Part shown: piece after piece, positions 15,952-23,822 of the stretch
How positions within the stretch are numbered: the stretch's first letter is position 1
Layout: every line of letters starts with the position of its first letter
Assembly: GCA_963754065.1 (NCBI GenBank)
Contig: CAVWFH010000004.1
Coordinates: 62,001-126,000 of the forward strand
Reading direction: 5' to 3'
Length of the DNA: 64,000 bases
DNA from: JALORV01 sp963754065
GTDB lineage: Bacteria; Pseudomonadota; Gammaproteobacteria; Burkholderiales; Burkholderiaceae_F
Made by a program: the position numbers and the translations under genes
The notes under the pieces: generated by a model
The model's database searches: none
What the model saw: only the letters and a program-made list of their open reading frames with translations
What the model was told of the DNA's origin: nothing

Positions 15952-17517
15952 TTATTCCCACTCGATCGTGGCGGGCGGCTTGCCGCTGATGTCATAGACG
16001 ACGCGGTTGATGCCTCGCACCTCGTTGATGATGCGATTGGATACTCGGCCCAGCAGCTCGTGCGGCAGGTGGGCCCAATGCGCCGTCATGAAATCCGATG
16101 TCTGCACCGCGCGCAGTGCCACCACCCATTCGTAGGTCCGCCCGTCTCCCATGACGCCCACGCTTTTCACCGGCAAAAACACCGCGAAGGCCTGGCTAGT
16201 GCGGTCATACCAGCCCGACGCCCGCAGTTCCTCGATGAAAATGGCGTCGGCCCGCCGCAGCAGGTCCGCGTAGTCCTGCTTAACTTCGCCGAGGATGCGC
16301 ACGCCGAGTCCTGGACCGGGGAACGGATGGCGAAAGATCATCCCGTGCGGCAGCCCGAGTGCCAGGCCGAGGTTGCGCACCTCGTCCTTGAAGAGGTCGC
16401 GCAGCGGCTCGAGCAGCTTGAGATGCAGCGTCTCGGGCAGTCCACCGACGTTGTGGTGGCTCTTGATCGTCATGGCCTTCTTCGACTTCGCGCCGGCCGA
16501 CTCGATAACGTCGGGATAGATCGTTCCCTGCGCCAGCCACCTGGCGTTCGGCAGCCTGGAGGCCTCTTCCTGGAATACGTGCACGAACTCGCGGCCGATG
16601 ACCTTGCGCTTTGCTTCGGGATCGGCGACGCCCTTGAGTGCGCCCATGAAGCGAGCCGTCGCATCGACATGGATCAGCTTCATGCCCATGTGCTGCTGGA
16701 ATGTCTCGACGACCTGTGCTCCTTCGTTCAGACGCAGCAGGCCCGTGTCGACGAACACGCAGGTCAGCTGATCGCCGATCGCCCGATGGATTAGTGCAGC
16801 CGCCACGGACGAGTCGACCCCGCCCGAGAGCCCGAGGATGACTTCCTCGGCACCGACCTGGGCGCGGATCCTCGCGACGGCTTCGCCGACGTGATCGGTC
16901 ATCACCCAGTCGGGGCGCGCGCCGCAGATGTCGAGCACGAAGCGGCGCAGGATCGCCTCGCCCTGCGCGGTGTGCGTCACCTCCGGGTGGAACTGCACGC
17001 CGTAGAAGCGCCGGTCCTCGTCGGCCATGCCAGCGATCGGGCACGATTCCGTCGATGCCATCAGCTTGAATCCTGCCGGAATCTCGACGACCTTGTCACC
17101 GTGGCTCATCCAGACATTCAGCAACCCGTGGCCCTCGGCGTTGCGATGGTCCTCGATGCCGTCGAGCAATCGCGTGTGCCCGCGTGCCCGCACTTCCGCA
17201 TGGCCGAACTCGCGCGTATGACCCCCTTCGACGCGTCCGCCGAGTTGCTGGGCCATGGTCTGCATTCCGTAGCAGATCCCCAGCACCGGCACGCCGAGTT
17301 CGAACACCGCGGCGGGCGCCCGGTCGGTCGACTCCTCGTACGCGGACATGTGGCTGCCCGACAGCACGATGCCCTTCGGCCTGAAGTCACGCACGAAGGA
17401 TTCTTCGACGTCGGCCGGATGGATCTCGCAGTAGACGTTGGCTTCGCGGATGCGGCGCGCAATCAGCTGGGTCACCTGCGAGCCGAAATCGAGGATCAGG
17501 ATCTTGTCGTGGTTCAT
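15952..17517 (-). CDS. guaA: GMP synthase (glutamine-hydrolysing)
   Basis: 521 aa from ATG 17517; the frame extends upstream without family similarity. The N-terminal glutamine amidotransferase has the nucleophile in GICYGMQTMAQQLGG and the His/Glu pair in QFHPEVTHT. The ATP pyrophosphatase P-loop is LGLSGGVDSSVAAAL near residue 230. The C-terminal dimerisation domain ends PPATIEWE, the usual terminus. It converts XMP, glutamine and ATP to GMP in purine synthesis. It lies 165 nt downstream of guaB, the preceding enzyme in the pathway; this gap is long for a tight operon, so a second promoter is possible. Confidence 0.97.
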   Translation of the reverse strand: MNHDKILILDFGSQVTQLIARRIREANVYCEIHPADVEESFVRDFRPKGIVLSGSHMSAYEESTDRAPAAVFELGVPVLGICYGMQTMAQQLGGRVEGGHTREFGHAEVRARGHTRLLDGIEDHRNAEGHGLLNVWMSHGDKVVEIPAGFKLMASTESCPIAGMADEDRRFYGVQFHPEVTHTAQGEAILRRFVLDICGARPDWVMTDHVGEAVARIRAQVGAEEVILGLSGGVDSSVAAALIHRAIGDQLTCVFVDTGLLRLNEGAQVVETFQQHMGMKLIHVDATARFMGALKGVADPEAKRKVIGREFVHVFQEEASRLPNARWLAQGTIYPDVIESAGAKSKKAMTIKSHHNVGGLPETLHLKLLEPLRDLFKDEVRNLGLALGLPHGMIFRHPFPGPGLGVRILGEVKQDYADLLRRADAIFIEELRASGWYDRTSQAFAVFLPVKSVGVMGDGRTYEWVVALRAVQTSDFMTAHWAHLPHELLGRVSNRIINEVRGINRVVYDISGKPPATIEWE

Positions 17518-17682
17518 GGCACGTGGCCGCGCTGCGGCCGGTTTGGAGGAATGAAGATGCCGCAGCGCCTCGCCGAGCGTGGGCTGGCGGGCGGCAGTGT
17601 CCTTGTCACGAAGGTCCCCTAGCCCGGCCCGTGACCGCCCGCGGCGGGACGGCAAATCATGCGGACATGGGGAGAAGTCAAC

Positions 17683-19146
17683 TCAGTTCTCGAGCCGGTA
17701 GTTGGGCGCTTCCTTGGTGATGCGCACGTCATGCACATGCGATTCGCGCATGCCGGCCGCCGTGATCTCGACAAACTCGGCACGTGTACGCATCTCGTCG
17801 ATCGTATTGCAGCCGCAGTAGCCCATGCTCGACCGCAGTCCACCGGTCAGCTGGTAGATGATCGCCAGCACGCTGCCCTTGTACGGCACCATGCCTTCGA
17901 TGCCCTCGGGGACGAACTTGTCGACATTGGCATCGTTGTCCTGGAAATAGCGCTCGGCCGACCCCTCGGTCATCGCCCCCAGGCTGCCCATGCCGCGGTA
18001 GCCTTTGTAGGAGCGCCCCTGATAGAGGATGACCTCGCCCGGCGCCTCTTCGGTGCCGGCGAACATCCCGCCCATCATTACCGCGTAAGCCCCGGCCGCG
18101 AGTGCTTTGGACACATCGCCCGAGAATCGGATGCCGCCGTCTGCGATCAGCGGGATTCCGGTGCCATCCAGCGCCTTGGCGACGTTGGCCACAGCGGTGA
18201 TCTGCGGGACTCCGACTCCGGCGACGATACGCGTCGTGCAGATAGATCCCGGGCCGATGCCGACCTTGATACCGTCGGCGCCGGCGTCCGCCAGCGCTTT
18301 TGCGGCGGCCGCTGTGGCGATGTTGCCGCCGACGACATCCACCTGCGGAAAATTCTTCTTCACCCAGCGCACGCGGTCGAGTACACCCTGGTGGTGACCG
18401 TGGGCCGTGTCGACGATCAGCACGTCGACCCCTGCCCGGACCATCAATTCCGCGCGCTCTTCCGAGTCTGAGCCGGTGCTGATCGCGCCGCCGACCCTGA
18501 GCTTTCCCTGCTCGTCCTTCGCAGCGTTCGGGTGTTCTGTGGCCTTCGTGATGTCCTTGACGGTGACCAGCCCGAGCAGTTCATCCGTATCGTTCACGAC
18601 CAGCACCCGTTCCAGTCGATGCCTGTGCATCAGCGCCTTGGCCTCGTCCAGGCTAGCGCCTTCGCGCACCGTCACCAGGCGCGAACGTGGCGTCATGATG
18701 TCCCGGATCGGCGCGTCCAGCCGCGTCTCGAAGCGCAGATCGCGATTGGTGACGATGCCGACGACCTTCTTGCCTTCGACGACCGGCAGCCCTGAAATCT
18801 TGTGCGAGCGCTGCAGTTCGATCGCGTCGCGCACCGTCATGTCCTGCGTGAGCGTGATCGGATCGCGCAAAACGCCGGCTTCGTGGCGCTTGACCTTCAG
18901 TACCTCGGCCGCCTGCTCTTTCGGCGAGAAATTCTTGTGAATGATCCCGATGCCGCCTTCCTGGGCGAGTGCGACCGCGAGACGCGCCTCGGTCACCGTG
19001 TCCATGGCGGCCGCGACCAGCGGAATGTTCAAGGGGATGTTGCGGGAGAGCTTTGTGGAGAGCTGGGCGTCGCGGGGAAGGACCGCCGAGTGGGCGGGGA
19101 CGAGCAGCACGTCATCGAAGGTGAGCGCCTTCTGAACCAACCGCAT
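17683..19146 (-). CDS. guaB: IMP dehydrogenase
   Basis: 487 aa. ATG 19146 is chosen over the ATG at 19158 because GAGGA lies 5 nt before it. The core has the catalytic loop GPGSICTTRIVAGVGVPQ with the nucleophilic Cys, phosphate-binding ADGGIRFSGDVSKALAAGA, and the flap GMGSLGAMTEGSAERYFQ. Two CBS domains are inserted at about residues 90-205 (MTPRSRLVTVREG, LEGLVTVKDI-like) and bind adenine nucleotides for regulation. It oxidises IMP to XMP with NAD. A TATACT box on the minus strand (19177-19172) is a possible -10, but no clear -35 is seen. Confidence 0.97.
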   Translation of the reverse strand: MRLVQKALTFDDVLLVPAHSAVLPRDAQLSTKLSRNIPLNIPLVAAAMDTVTEARLAVALAQEGGIGIIHKNFSPKEQAAEVLKVKRHEAGVLRDPITLTQDMTVRDAIELQRSHKISGLPVVEGKKVVGIVTNRDLRFETRLDAPIRDIMTPRSRLVTVREGASLDEAKALMHRHRLERVLVVNDTDELLGLVTVKDITKATEHPNAAKDEQGKLRVGGAISTGSDSEERAELMVRAGVDVLIVDTAHGHHQGVLDRVRWVKKNFPQVDVVGGNIATAAAAKALADAGADGIKVGIGPGSICTTRIVAGVGVPQITAVANVAKALDGTGIPLIADGGIRFSGDVSKALAAGAYAVMMGGMFAGTEEAPGEVILYQGRSYKGYRGMGSLGAMTEGSAERYFQDNDANVDKFVPEGIEGMVPYKGSVLAIIYQLTGGLRSSMGYCGCNTIDEMRTRAEFVEITAAGMRESHVHDVRITKEAPNYRLEN

Positions 19147-19243
19147 AGGTGTCCTCATGACGCAAAAGCGGAGTATACCGACTCGATTTCTGGCCCACTT
19201 TGCCCTGTTTTCCTGTCGGCGCAGCGGTTTAGCCCAAAAGTGG

Positions 19244-19257
19244 GGGTGAGTTCACCC
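19244..19257. promoter_or_regulatory. palindrome GGGTGAGTTCACCC between guaB and the DUF4124 gene
   Basis: Perfect 6-2-6 inverted repeat in the 171-bp divergent gap. It could be an operator for either gene. No bound regulator can be named. Confidence 0.3.
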
Positions 19258-19317
19258 GTCATTCAACTTGCTCGGCCGCGGCGAAGCGATGGAGAATTCC
19301 TGCGCTGAGGAGGATCT

Positions 19318-19860
19318 ATGCTGCATTCGATGCCGTCGTGGCGTATGGGCGTTTGGGGTTCGCTGGGCTTGCTCGTGTGGAGCCTGGCCGCGCCGGCTGC
19401 GGCTCAGTGGGCCTGGAAGGACGATAACGGCCGCGTGGTCTACTCGGACCGTCCGCCTCCTTCGGCCGTGAAGACCGACCGCATCGTGCGTCAGCCCAGC
19501 AATGCTCAAACCGTGCTGCCGCCGCAGCAGACGGGCGCCGACACCGCTGCCAAGCCCGGTGCCGACGCCAAGCCGGTCGCCACGACCAGCGGACCGAAGT
19601 CGGTCGCGGAGCAGGAAATGGAGTTCCGCAAGAGGCAGCAGGAACGGGCCGACGCAGAAAAGAAGTCACAGGACGAACAGCTAAAAGTGGCCTCCAAGAC
19701 GGCCGAGTGCGAGCGCGCCCGCGCCTATCTGAAGGGTATCGAGGAAGGCCAGCGGATCGCTCGCATCGATGCGTCCGGCAATCGTGAGTTCCTCGACGAC
19801 AATCAGCGTGCCGCCGAGGCCGAGCGCACCCGCAAGATCGTCCAGTCGACCTGCAACTAG
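19318..19860 (+). CDS. exported DUF4124-domain protein
   Basis: 180 aa with a very strong ribosome-binding site (GAGGAGGA) just before the ATG. Residues 1-30 are a Sec signal peptide (core WGSLGLLVWSLAAPAAAQ). The mature start WAWKDDNGRVVYSDRPPPSAVKTDRIVRQP is the DUF4124 signature (WKDxxGxxxYSDxPP), found in many gammaproteobacterial envelope proteins. A Pro/Ala-rich linker leads to a charged helix (KRQQERADAEKKSQDEQLK) and a C-terminal part with two cysteines (AECERARAYL, QSTCN). Function is unknown; periplasmic location is inferred. Divergent from guaB. Confidence 0.85.
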   Translation: MLHSMPSWRMGVWGSLGLLVWSLAAPAAAQWAWKDDNGRVVYSDRPPPSAVKTDRIVRQPSNAQTVLPPQQTGADTAAKPGADAKPVATTSGPKSVAEQEMEFRKRQQERADAEKKSQDEQLKVASKTAECERARAYLKGIEEGQRIARIDASGNREFLDDNQRAAEAERTRKIVQSTCN

Positions 19861-20153
19861 CCCGGGCCGCCGGGCCGGCGCCGTCGACGAATATCGGCGC
19901 GTATGCGCCGCGCTTCCTTGGGATCGACCTGCAGCGGGCGATAGATCTCGATGCGGTCCCCATCTCGCACCAGTTGCTCCAGCCCGGCCACTCGATTCCA
20001 GACACCGACATCCAGGGCCTGCAGAGTCAGGTCGGGCTCGAGCGATAGCACGCCCGAGGCGACGATGGCCCCTTCCACAGTCACCCCGACCGAGACTTCG
20101 ACCCTGATCACGAGTTGTCGATCGGGGCCGGCGTAGACCACTGTGACGATCAC
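19857..20153 (-). CDS. rnfH: RnfH family ubiquitin-like protein
   Basis: 98 aa. The GTG start at 20153 overlaps the ratA stop as GTGA, the usual coupled arrangement; longer frames upstream are antisense to ratA structure. The sequence VTVVYAGPDRQLVIRVEVSVGVTVEGAIVASG, then LDVGVWNRVAGLEQLVRDGDRIEIYRPLQVDPKEARRIRA, matches the RnfH/RatB beta-grasp fold. The exact biochemical role is unsettled; it sits beside ratA and smpB in many gammaproteobacteria. The gene runs 4 nt into the 3' end of the DUF4124 gene on the other strand. Confidence 0.9.
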   Translation of the reverse strand: MIVTVVYAGPDRQLVIRVEVSVGVTVEGAIVASGVLSLEPDLTLQALDVGVWNRVAGLEQLVRDGDRIEIYRPLQVDPKEARRIRADIRRRRRPGGPG

Positions 20154-20590
20154 TCGCTCGGTCCGTAGATGAGCTCGGCGCGTCGGGCGAACGAGTCGAT
20201 CATCGAATTCGCGATGAAGTCGAAGACGGGCGCGACTGCGCGCCCCAGCAATCCGTTGGCAAACTCGTAGTGCAGGCTCAGTTGCACCTTGCAGGCGCCA
20301 GGCCGCAGCGCATGGAAGTGCCAGTGACCGTCGAGCGACCTGAATGGCCCGTTGACCAGCGACATGCGGATCTGCTCCGGGTACCGCAACTGATTGCGCG
20401 TCGTGAACGTCGAGCGAATGCCGCGATAGTCGATGTCCAGGCTCGCATCCAGGCCGCCACCGTGGTCGGCGACAACCTGAGCACCGTTGCACCACGGCAG
20501 GAAGCCCGGATAGCCCTCCACATCGGCCACCAGATCGAACATCTGCTCGGCGCTGTAATGGACCAGGACGGATCGTTCGACGTGCGGCAT
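20150..20590 (-). CDS. ratA: RatA/COQ10-type START-domain protein
   Basis: 146 aa from ATG 20590; upstream residues do not fit the family. MPHVERSVLVHYSAEQMFDLVADVEGYPGFLPWC is the characteristic start of the RatA/COQ10 group, followed by NQLRYPEQIRMSLVNGPFRSLDGHWHF. The START-like fold binds hydrophobic ligands. Homologues are described both as a ribosome-association toxin (blocking 30S-50S joining) and as a ubiquinone-binding COQ10-like factor. Here it heads a two-gene ratA-rnfH unit and is divergent from smpB. There is no separate antitoxin-like gene beyond rnfH. Confidence 0.9.
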   Translation of the reverse strand: MPHVERSVLVHYSAEQMFDLVADVEGYPGFLPWCNGAQVVADHGGGLDASLDIDYRGIRSTFTTRNQLRYPEQIRMSLVNGPFRSLDGHWHFHALRPGACKVQLSLHYEFANGLLGRAVAPVFDFIANSMIDSFARRAELIYGPSE

Positions 20591-20642
20591 GGCGAGTGGG
20601 ATATAAACGCGGATTCTATTCACGTCGGGCAGGCGGTTTGCC

Positions 20643-21092
20643 GTGGCGATCGTCCAGAACAAAAAGGCGCAGCACGATTACTTCATCGAGGACCGGTACG
20701 AAGCCGGCATGGTCCTCGAGGGCTGGGAAGTGAAAGCGATCCGCGCCGGTCGCGCTCAGCTCAACGAGGCCTACGTCGTGATCCGCTCGGGTGAGCTTTT
20801 CCTGCTGAACGGGCACATCAGCCCATTGCCGACCGCGTCCACCCACATCAACCCCGATCCGACCCGGACCCGCAAGCTGCTGCTGAACGCCGAAGAGATC
20901 CGCAAGCTCATCGGCAAGGTCGAACGCGCGGGCTACGCGCTGGTACCGCTCGACCTTCACTACAGCAAGGGGCGAATCAAGCTCGAAATCGGACTCGCGA
21001 AGGGCAAGCGGCAGTTTGAGAAACGGGCAGACGAGGCCGACAAGGACTGGAAGCGCCAGCAGACGCGTTTGCTCAAGCAGCGCAGCCGTTAG
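20643..21092 (+). CDS. smpB: SsrA-binding protein SmpB
   Basis: 149 aa with a GTG start. The OB-fold core has KKAQHDYFIEDRYEAGMVLEGWEVKAIRAGRAQLNEAYV and LPLDLHYSKGRIKLEIGLAKGK-type motifs. The C-terminal basic tail KRADEADKDWKRQQTRLLKQ is the segment that enters the mRNA channel during trans-translation. It delivers tmRNA to stalled ribosomes. The 52-bp gap to ratA holds promoters for both directions. The tmRNA gene was not seen in the window. Confidence 0.96.
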   Translation: MAIVQNKKAQHDYFIEDRYEAGMVLEGWEVKAIRAGRAQLNEAYVVIRSGELFLLNGHISPLPTASTHINPDPTRTRKLLLNAEEIRKLIGKVERAGYALVPLDLHYSKGRIKLEIGLAKGKRQFEKRADEADKDWKRQQTRLLKQRSR

Positions 21093-21109
21093 TGCTGCTC
21101 AAGCGTCAC

Positions 21110-21133
21110 GCCGGCTGCACAGCGCAAGCCGGC
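21110..21133. terminator. bidirectional terminator-like hairpin
   Basis: Inverted repeat GCCGGCT / AGCCGGC with a 10-nt loop, in the 51-bp gap between convergent smpB and the exonuclease gene. There is no T-run, so termination is inferred from position. Confidence 0.35.
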
Positions 21134-21143
21134 TAGGCCCTCC

Positions 21144-21764
21144 TCAGTGCAACCACTTGGCCTGCCGTGCCAGCTGCTGCATCGCATGGAATCCAACCGA
21201 CCCCTGCCGACGTGCCTCGGGCAGCAGCCGCGCCATCAACAATGCCGTCGCGAAGGCATCGGCTGCCGCGCTGTGCCGAACGGACACCGGGATCCTGTAG
21301 TGCTGCAGCCATTCATCCAGCGACCGTAGCCGCGCTTTCGGATCCAGTGCCGGCGCGAGTTCGGCCAGGTCTAGCCACGGGTTGTCGAACGGCTGATTCA
21401 CGAAGTGCTTGGTGACCCGGGCCAGGAACCCGCGGTCAAATGGCGCATGAAAGGCCAGCATCGGGGCGCGGCCGACATAGTCCATGAATGTCCTCACCGC
21501 ATGCGCCGGATCAGTGCCGTTGAGCTGGGCCTGAGCACCAACCCCATGCACGAGGATGTTCTCGCGGGAACTCACCGCACTCTGCTTGACGATGATCTCG
21601 ATGCTGTCTCCCGGAACGACCCGCCCATCGATCATCGCGACGGCGCCGATGGCGATCAGCTCGTCACTGGCGACATTCATTCCGCTGGTCTCGACATCGA
21701 CGACGACCCAGCGCTCGGGGACTGACTTGCGGCCCCGTCCCGACAGCCAGTCCAGGATCCCCAT
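21144..21764 (-). CDS. DnaQ-like DEDDh 3'-5' exonuclease
   Basis: 206 aa from ATG 21764, which starts 1 nt after the stop of the upstream cNMP/CBS gene (TGA-C-ATG), so the two are probably coupled. It carries the four acidic residues and His of the DEDDh family: VVVDVETSG, AFHAPFDRGFL, and HSAAADAFATALL. This is the epsilon-subunit/Orn fold without polymerase or PHP domains. It is shorter than the DNA polymerase III epsilon protein and lacks its C-terminal polymerase-binding tail, so it is more likely a nucleic-acid or nucleotide trimming enzyme than replicative dnaQ. Its target is unknown. Confidence 0.85.
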   Translation of the reverse strand: MGILDWLSGRGRKSVPERWVVVDVETSGMNVASDELIAIGAVAMIDGRVVPGDSIEIIVKQSAVSSRENILVHGVGAQAQLNGTDPAHAVRTFMDYVGRAPMLAFHAPFDRGFLARVTKHFVNQPFDNPWLDLAELAPALDPKARLRSLDEWLQHYRIPVSVRHSAAADAFATALLMARLLPEARRQGSVGFHAMQQLARQAKWLH

Positions 21765-21765
21765 G

Positions 21766-23664
21766 TCAGCCCGGATAGTCCAGCTCGAGACGCTGCTGCA
21801 CCTTGCGCGCCTGCCGGAATGCCTCATTGACGATTCTGCGGTCCAGCGCTGAAAGCTCGGCCAGCTCGATTTCATTCGGATTGTCGTCGCCGGCAGCGTA
21901 AGTCTGAGCGCGGCGATGCTGCGCGCGCAATCGCATCAGCTGGAAGAACTCGAACGAGGGCACCCACGCGCGCACGTCGACTTCCGGCAGGCGCCCCGAC
22001 TCTCCCAGCCGCTTCAGGCGTTCGGCCGTGTTGGTCTCGTGCAGGCCCGCTGCCAGCGCCCAGATACGCGCGGCGTCGACGAAAGGTACGGTGCCGTGCA
22101 TCTTCAGGTCGACCCGCGCCGGTCCGCCCTCGCCGAACAGCGAATCGACGATACCGCGTCCGGCTGGGGGGCGGTTGCGCAGCGCGTTGCCCGCCATCTG
22201 TTTCAGGAAGCGCGGGTTGCGTTCGGCCCGCTGCACGACGTCCTCGCGCAGCCCGTTCGCCAGGCCCGAGTTGCCGAACAGCGGACGGAAGTCGAAGAAG
22301 ATGCTGGCGTTGAGCAGTGCTTCCGGATCGCCGCGGTCGATCCAGCCCGCGAACAGCGCGTCCCAGCCGGCATAGTCGAGACACCACGCCGGGTTGCGCG
22401 CCATGATGTTGCCCTTGCACAGCGGAAACCCGCAGGCCGCGAGTTGCTCGTTGGTCCAGTCGGCCAGTTCGAGCATCCGCTCCTTCGTTGCCGCCGCCGC
22501 GACATAAAGGATGCCGTTGTCCTGATCCGTCGAGATGGTCTGCTCCCCCCGACCTTCGCTCCCGAACGACAGCCAGCAGAAACTCTGCGCATCGACCGAG
22601 TAGCGCTGCGTGCCGAGCGTCAGCAGACGCACCGTCAACTGGTCGTTAAGATGGCTGACGAGCCGGGTCAGCTGTGCCGCAGCGACCCCTTGCGCCACCA
22701 GATGGTGCGACAGGCGGCGAACGTCGGCGGCCGCCACAACCAGGGCATCGACATCCTCGCTGCGACGGATGGCCACGGCAAGCTGCCGGACCGTCAGTCG
22801 TTGCAGGGCGAAGAGGTCACGTTCGGAGACGACGCCCGCCACGCGGGTCTTACCGTCCACTTTGCGCACCACCGGAATGTGACGGATCGAATGCTCTGCC
22901 ATCAGCAGTGTTGCGTCGGCGGCGGTCTCGTCGGCGTCGAGTGTGAGCACCTTGGATGTCATCACCGCGCTGACCGGAGTCGACAGCGGCACTTCGGGCA
23001 GGATGACGCGCCCGATCAGGTCAGTGCGCGTCAGGATTCCACTGACGATTTCGCCCACGGGACTGTCCTCAGCGACCACGATGGAGCCGACATGGTTCGC
23101 ATGCATCCGGCCGAAGGCCTCACGCAATGGCGTGTCGGGCGTGCAGGTCAGTGGCGCAGCCCGCAGCAGCTCCCCGAGCGGGGTGCCCATCGTCCGCTCG
23201 GCGGACGCCTCGGTGGCGTAGGTCTGTTGCAGCTGCTGGCGCGACAGGTCGAGCAGCGCACCCAGGCGCCGCTTGCAGAAGTCCATGAACGGGCCACTGC
23301 TCTGCGCGAGTTTCAAGAACTTCTCGCGTGGCAACAGCAGGCAGAACGTGTCGCCGACCGAGCGGTAAGTAAGAGTCACCGCGCGTTCCGCAAGCAGTGC
23401 TCCGACGGGAAAACAATCACCGACGCCGGCCTCGTAGGCGATGCCTTTGGTATCGGGCGCCTCGCCCTGGACACGGCCCTGCTTGACGATCAGGCAGTGC
23501 GTCGGCACGGCGCCGCTGGGCGCCAGCACGATCTCACCGGGGGCAAAGTAGGCGATCTGGACGCTGTCGATGATCAGGTCCAGGTCCGCCGCCGCCATGA
23601 CGGAGAACGGCAGGTGGGCGGACAAAAGCTGCCGCAGGCCTGCCGCGATCGTGGGAGCTGCCAT
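21766..23664 (-). CDS. cNMP-binding/CBS-pair/DUF294 nucleotidyltransferase-like regulator
   Basis: 632 aa with four modules in order: a cyclic-nucleotide-binding domain (about 20-140: APGEIVLAPSGAVPTHCLIVKQGRV), two CBS motifs (about 160-290: PDTPLREAFGRMHANHVGSIVV and AEHSIRHIPVVRKVDGKTRVAGVVSERDL), a DUF294 GlnD-like nucleotidyltransferase core (FGSEGRGEQTISTDQDNGILY, with the GSxxR and DQD residues intact), and the DUF294 C-terminal helical domain. Likely a cytosolic sensor of nucleotides that modifies or binds a partner. Related genes often lie near acetate/monocarboxylate uptake genes in other bacteria; here it is coupled to a DnaQ-like exonuclease instead. Confidence 0.9.
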   Translation of the reverse strand: MAAPTIAAGLRQLLSAHLPFSVMAAADLDLIIDSVQIAYFAPGEIVLAPSGAVPTHCLIVKQGRVQGEAPDTKGIAYEAGVGDCFPVGALLAERAVTLTYRSVGDTFCLLLPREKFLKLAQSSGPFMDFCKRRLGALLDLSRQQLQQTYATEASAERTMGTPLGELLRAAPLTCTPDTPLREAFGRMHANHVGSIVVAEDSPVGEIVSGILTRTDLIGRVILPEVPLSTPVSAVMTSKVLTLDADETAADATLLMAEHSIRHIPVVRKVDGKTRVAGVVSERDLFALQRLTVRQLAVAIRRSEDVDALVVAAADVRRLSHHLVAQGVAAAQLTRLVSHLNDQLTVRLLTLGTQRYSVDAQSFCWLSFGSEGRGEQTISTDQDNGILYVAAAATKERMLELADWTNEQLAACGFPLCKGNIMARNPAWCLDYAGWDALFAGWIDRGDPEALLNASIFFDFRPLFGNSGLANGLREDVVQRAERNPRFLKQMAGNALRNRPPAGRGIVDSLFGEGGPARVDLKMHGTVPFVDAARIWALAAGLHETNTAERLKRLGESGRLPEVDVRAWVPSFEFFQLMRLRAQHRRAQTYAAGDDNPNEIELAELSALDRRIVNEAFRQARKVQQRLELDYPG

Positions 23665-23702
23665 GCCGTCTCCTCAGGGGCCGCGGGCAGCCGATCGCCG
23701 TC

Positions 23703-23813
23703 TCACCCGTCCCGTTCCTTGTCCTGTTGCCTGGTCGAGCGGTGCCGCCCGCGCGCGCCGAGGATCATCCACAACGCCAGCGCCAGGGCGACGCCCGCGA
23801 TGACGAATTCCAT
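23703..23813 (-). CDS. 36-aa single-span membrane protein ORF
   Basis: Begins 9 nt after the stomatin-like gene stop, with AGGA 8 nt ahead of ATG 23813. The product is a hydrophobic helix (EFVIAGVALALALWMILGA) followed by a basic, polar tail (RGRHRSTRQQDKERDG). The inside-positive pattern fits an N-out, C-in single-span protein. It lies 38 nt before the cNMP/CBS gene on the same strand. It is too short for most gene callers and no family is recognised. Coupling to the stomatin gene is inferred from spacing. Confidence 0.5.
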   Translation of the reverse strand: MEFVIAGVALALALWMILGARGRHRSTRQQDKERDG

Positions 23814-23822
23814 GCGATCGTC

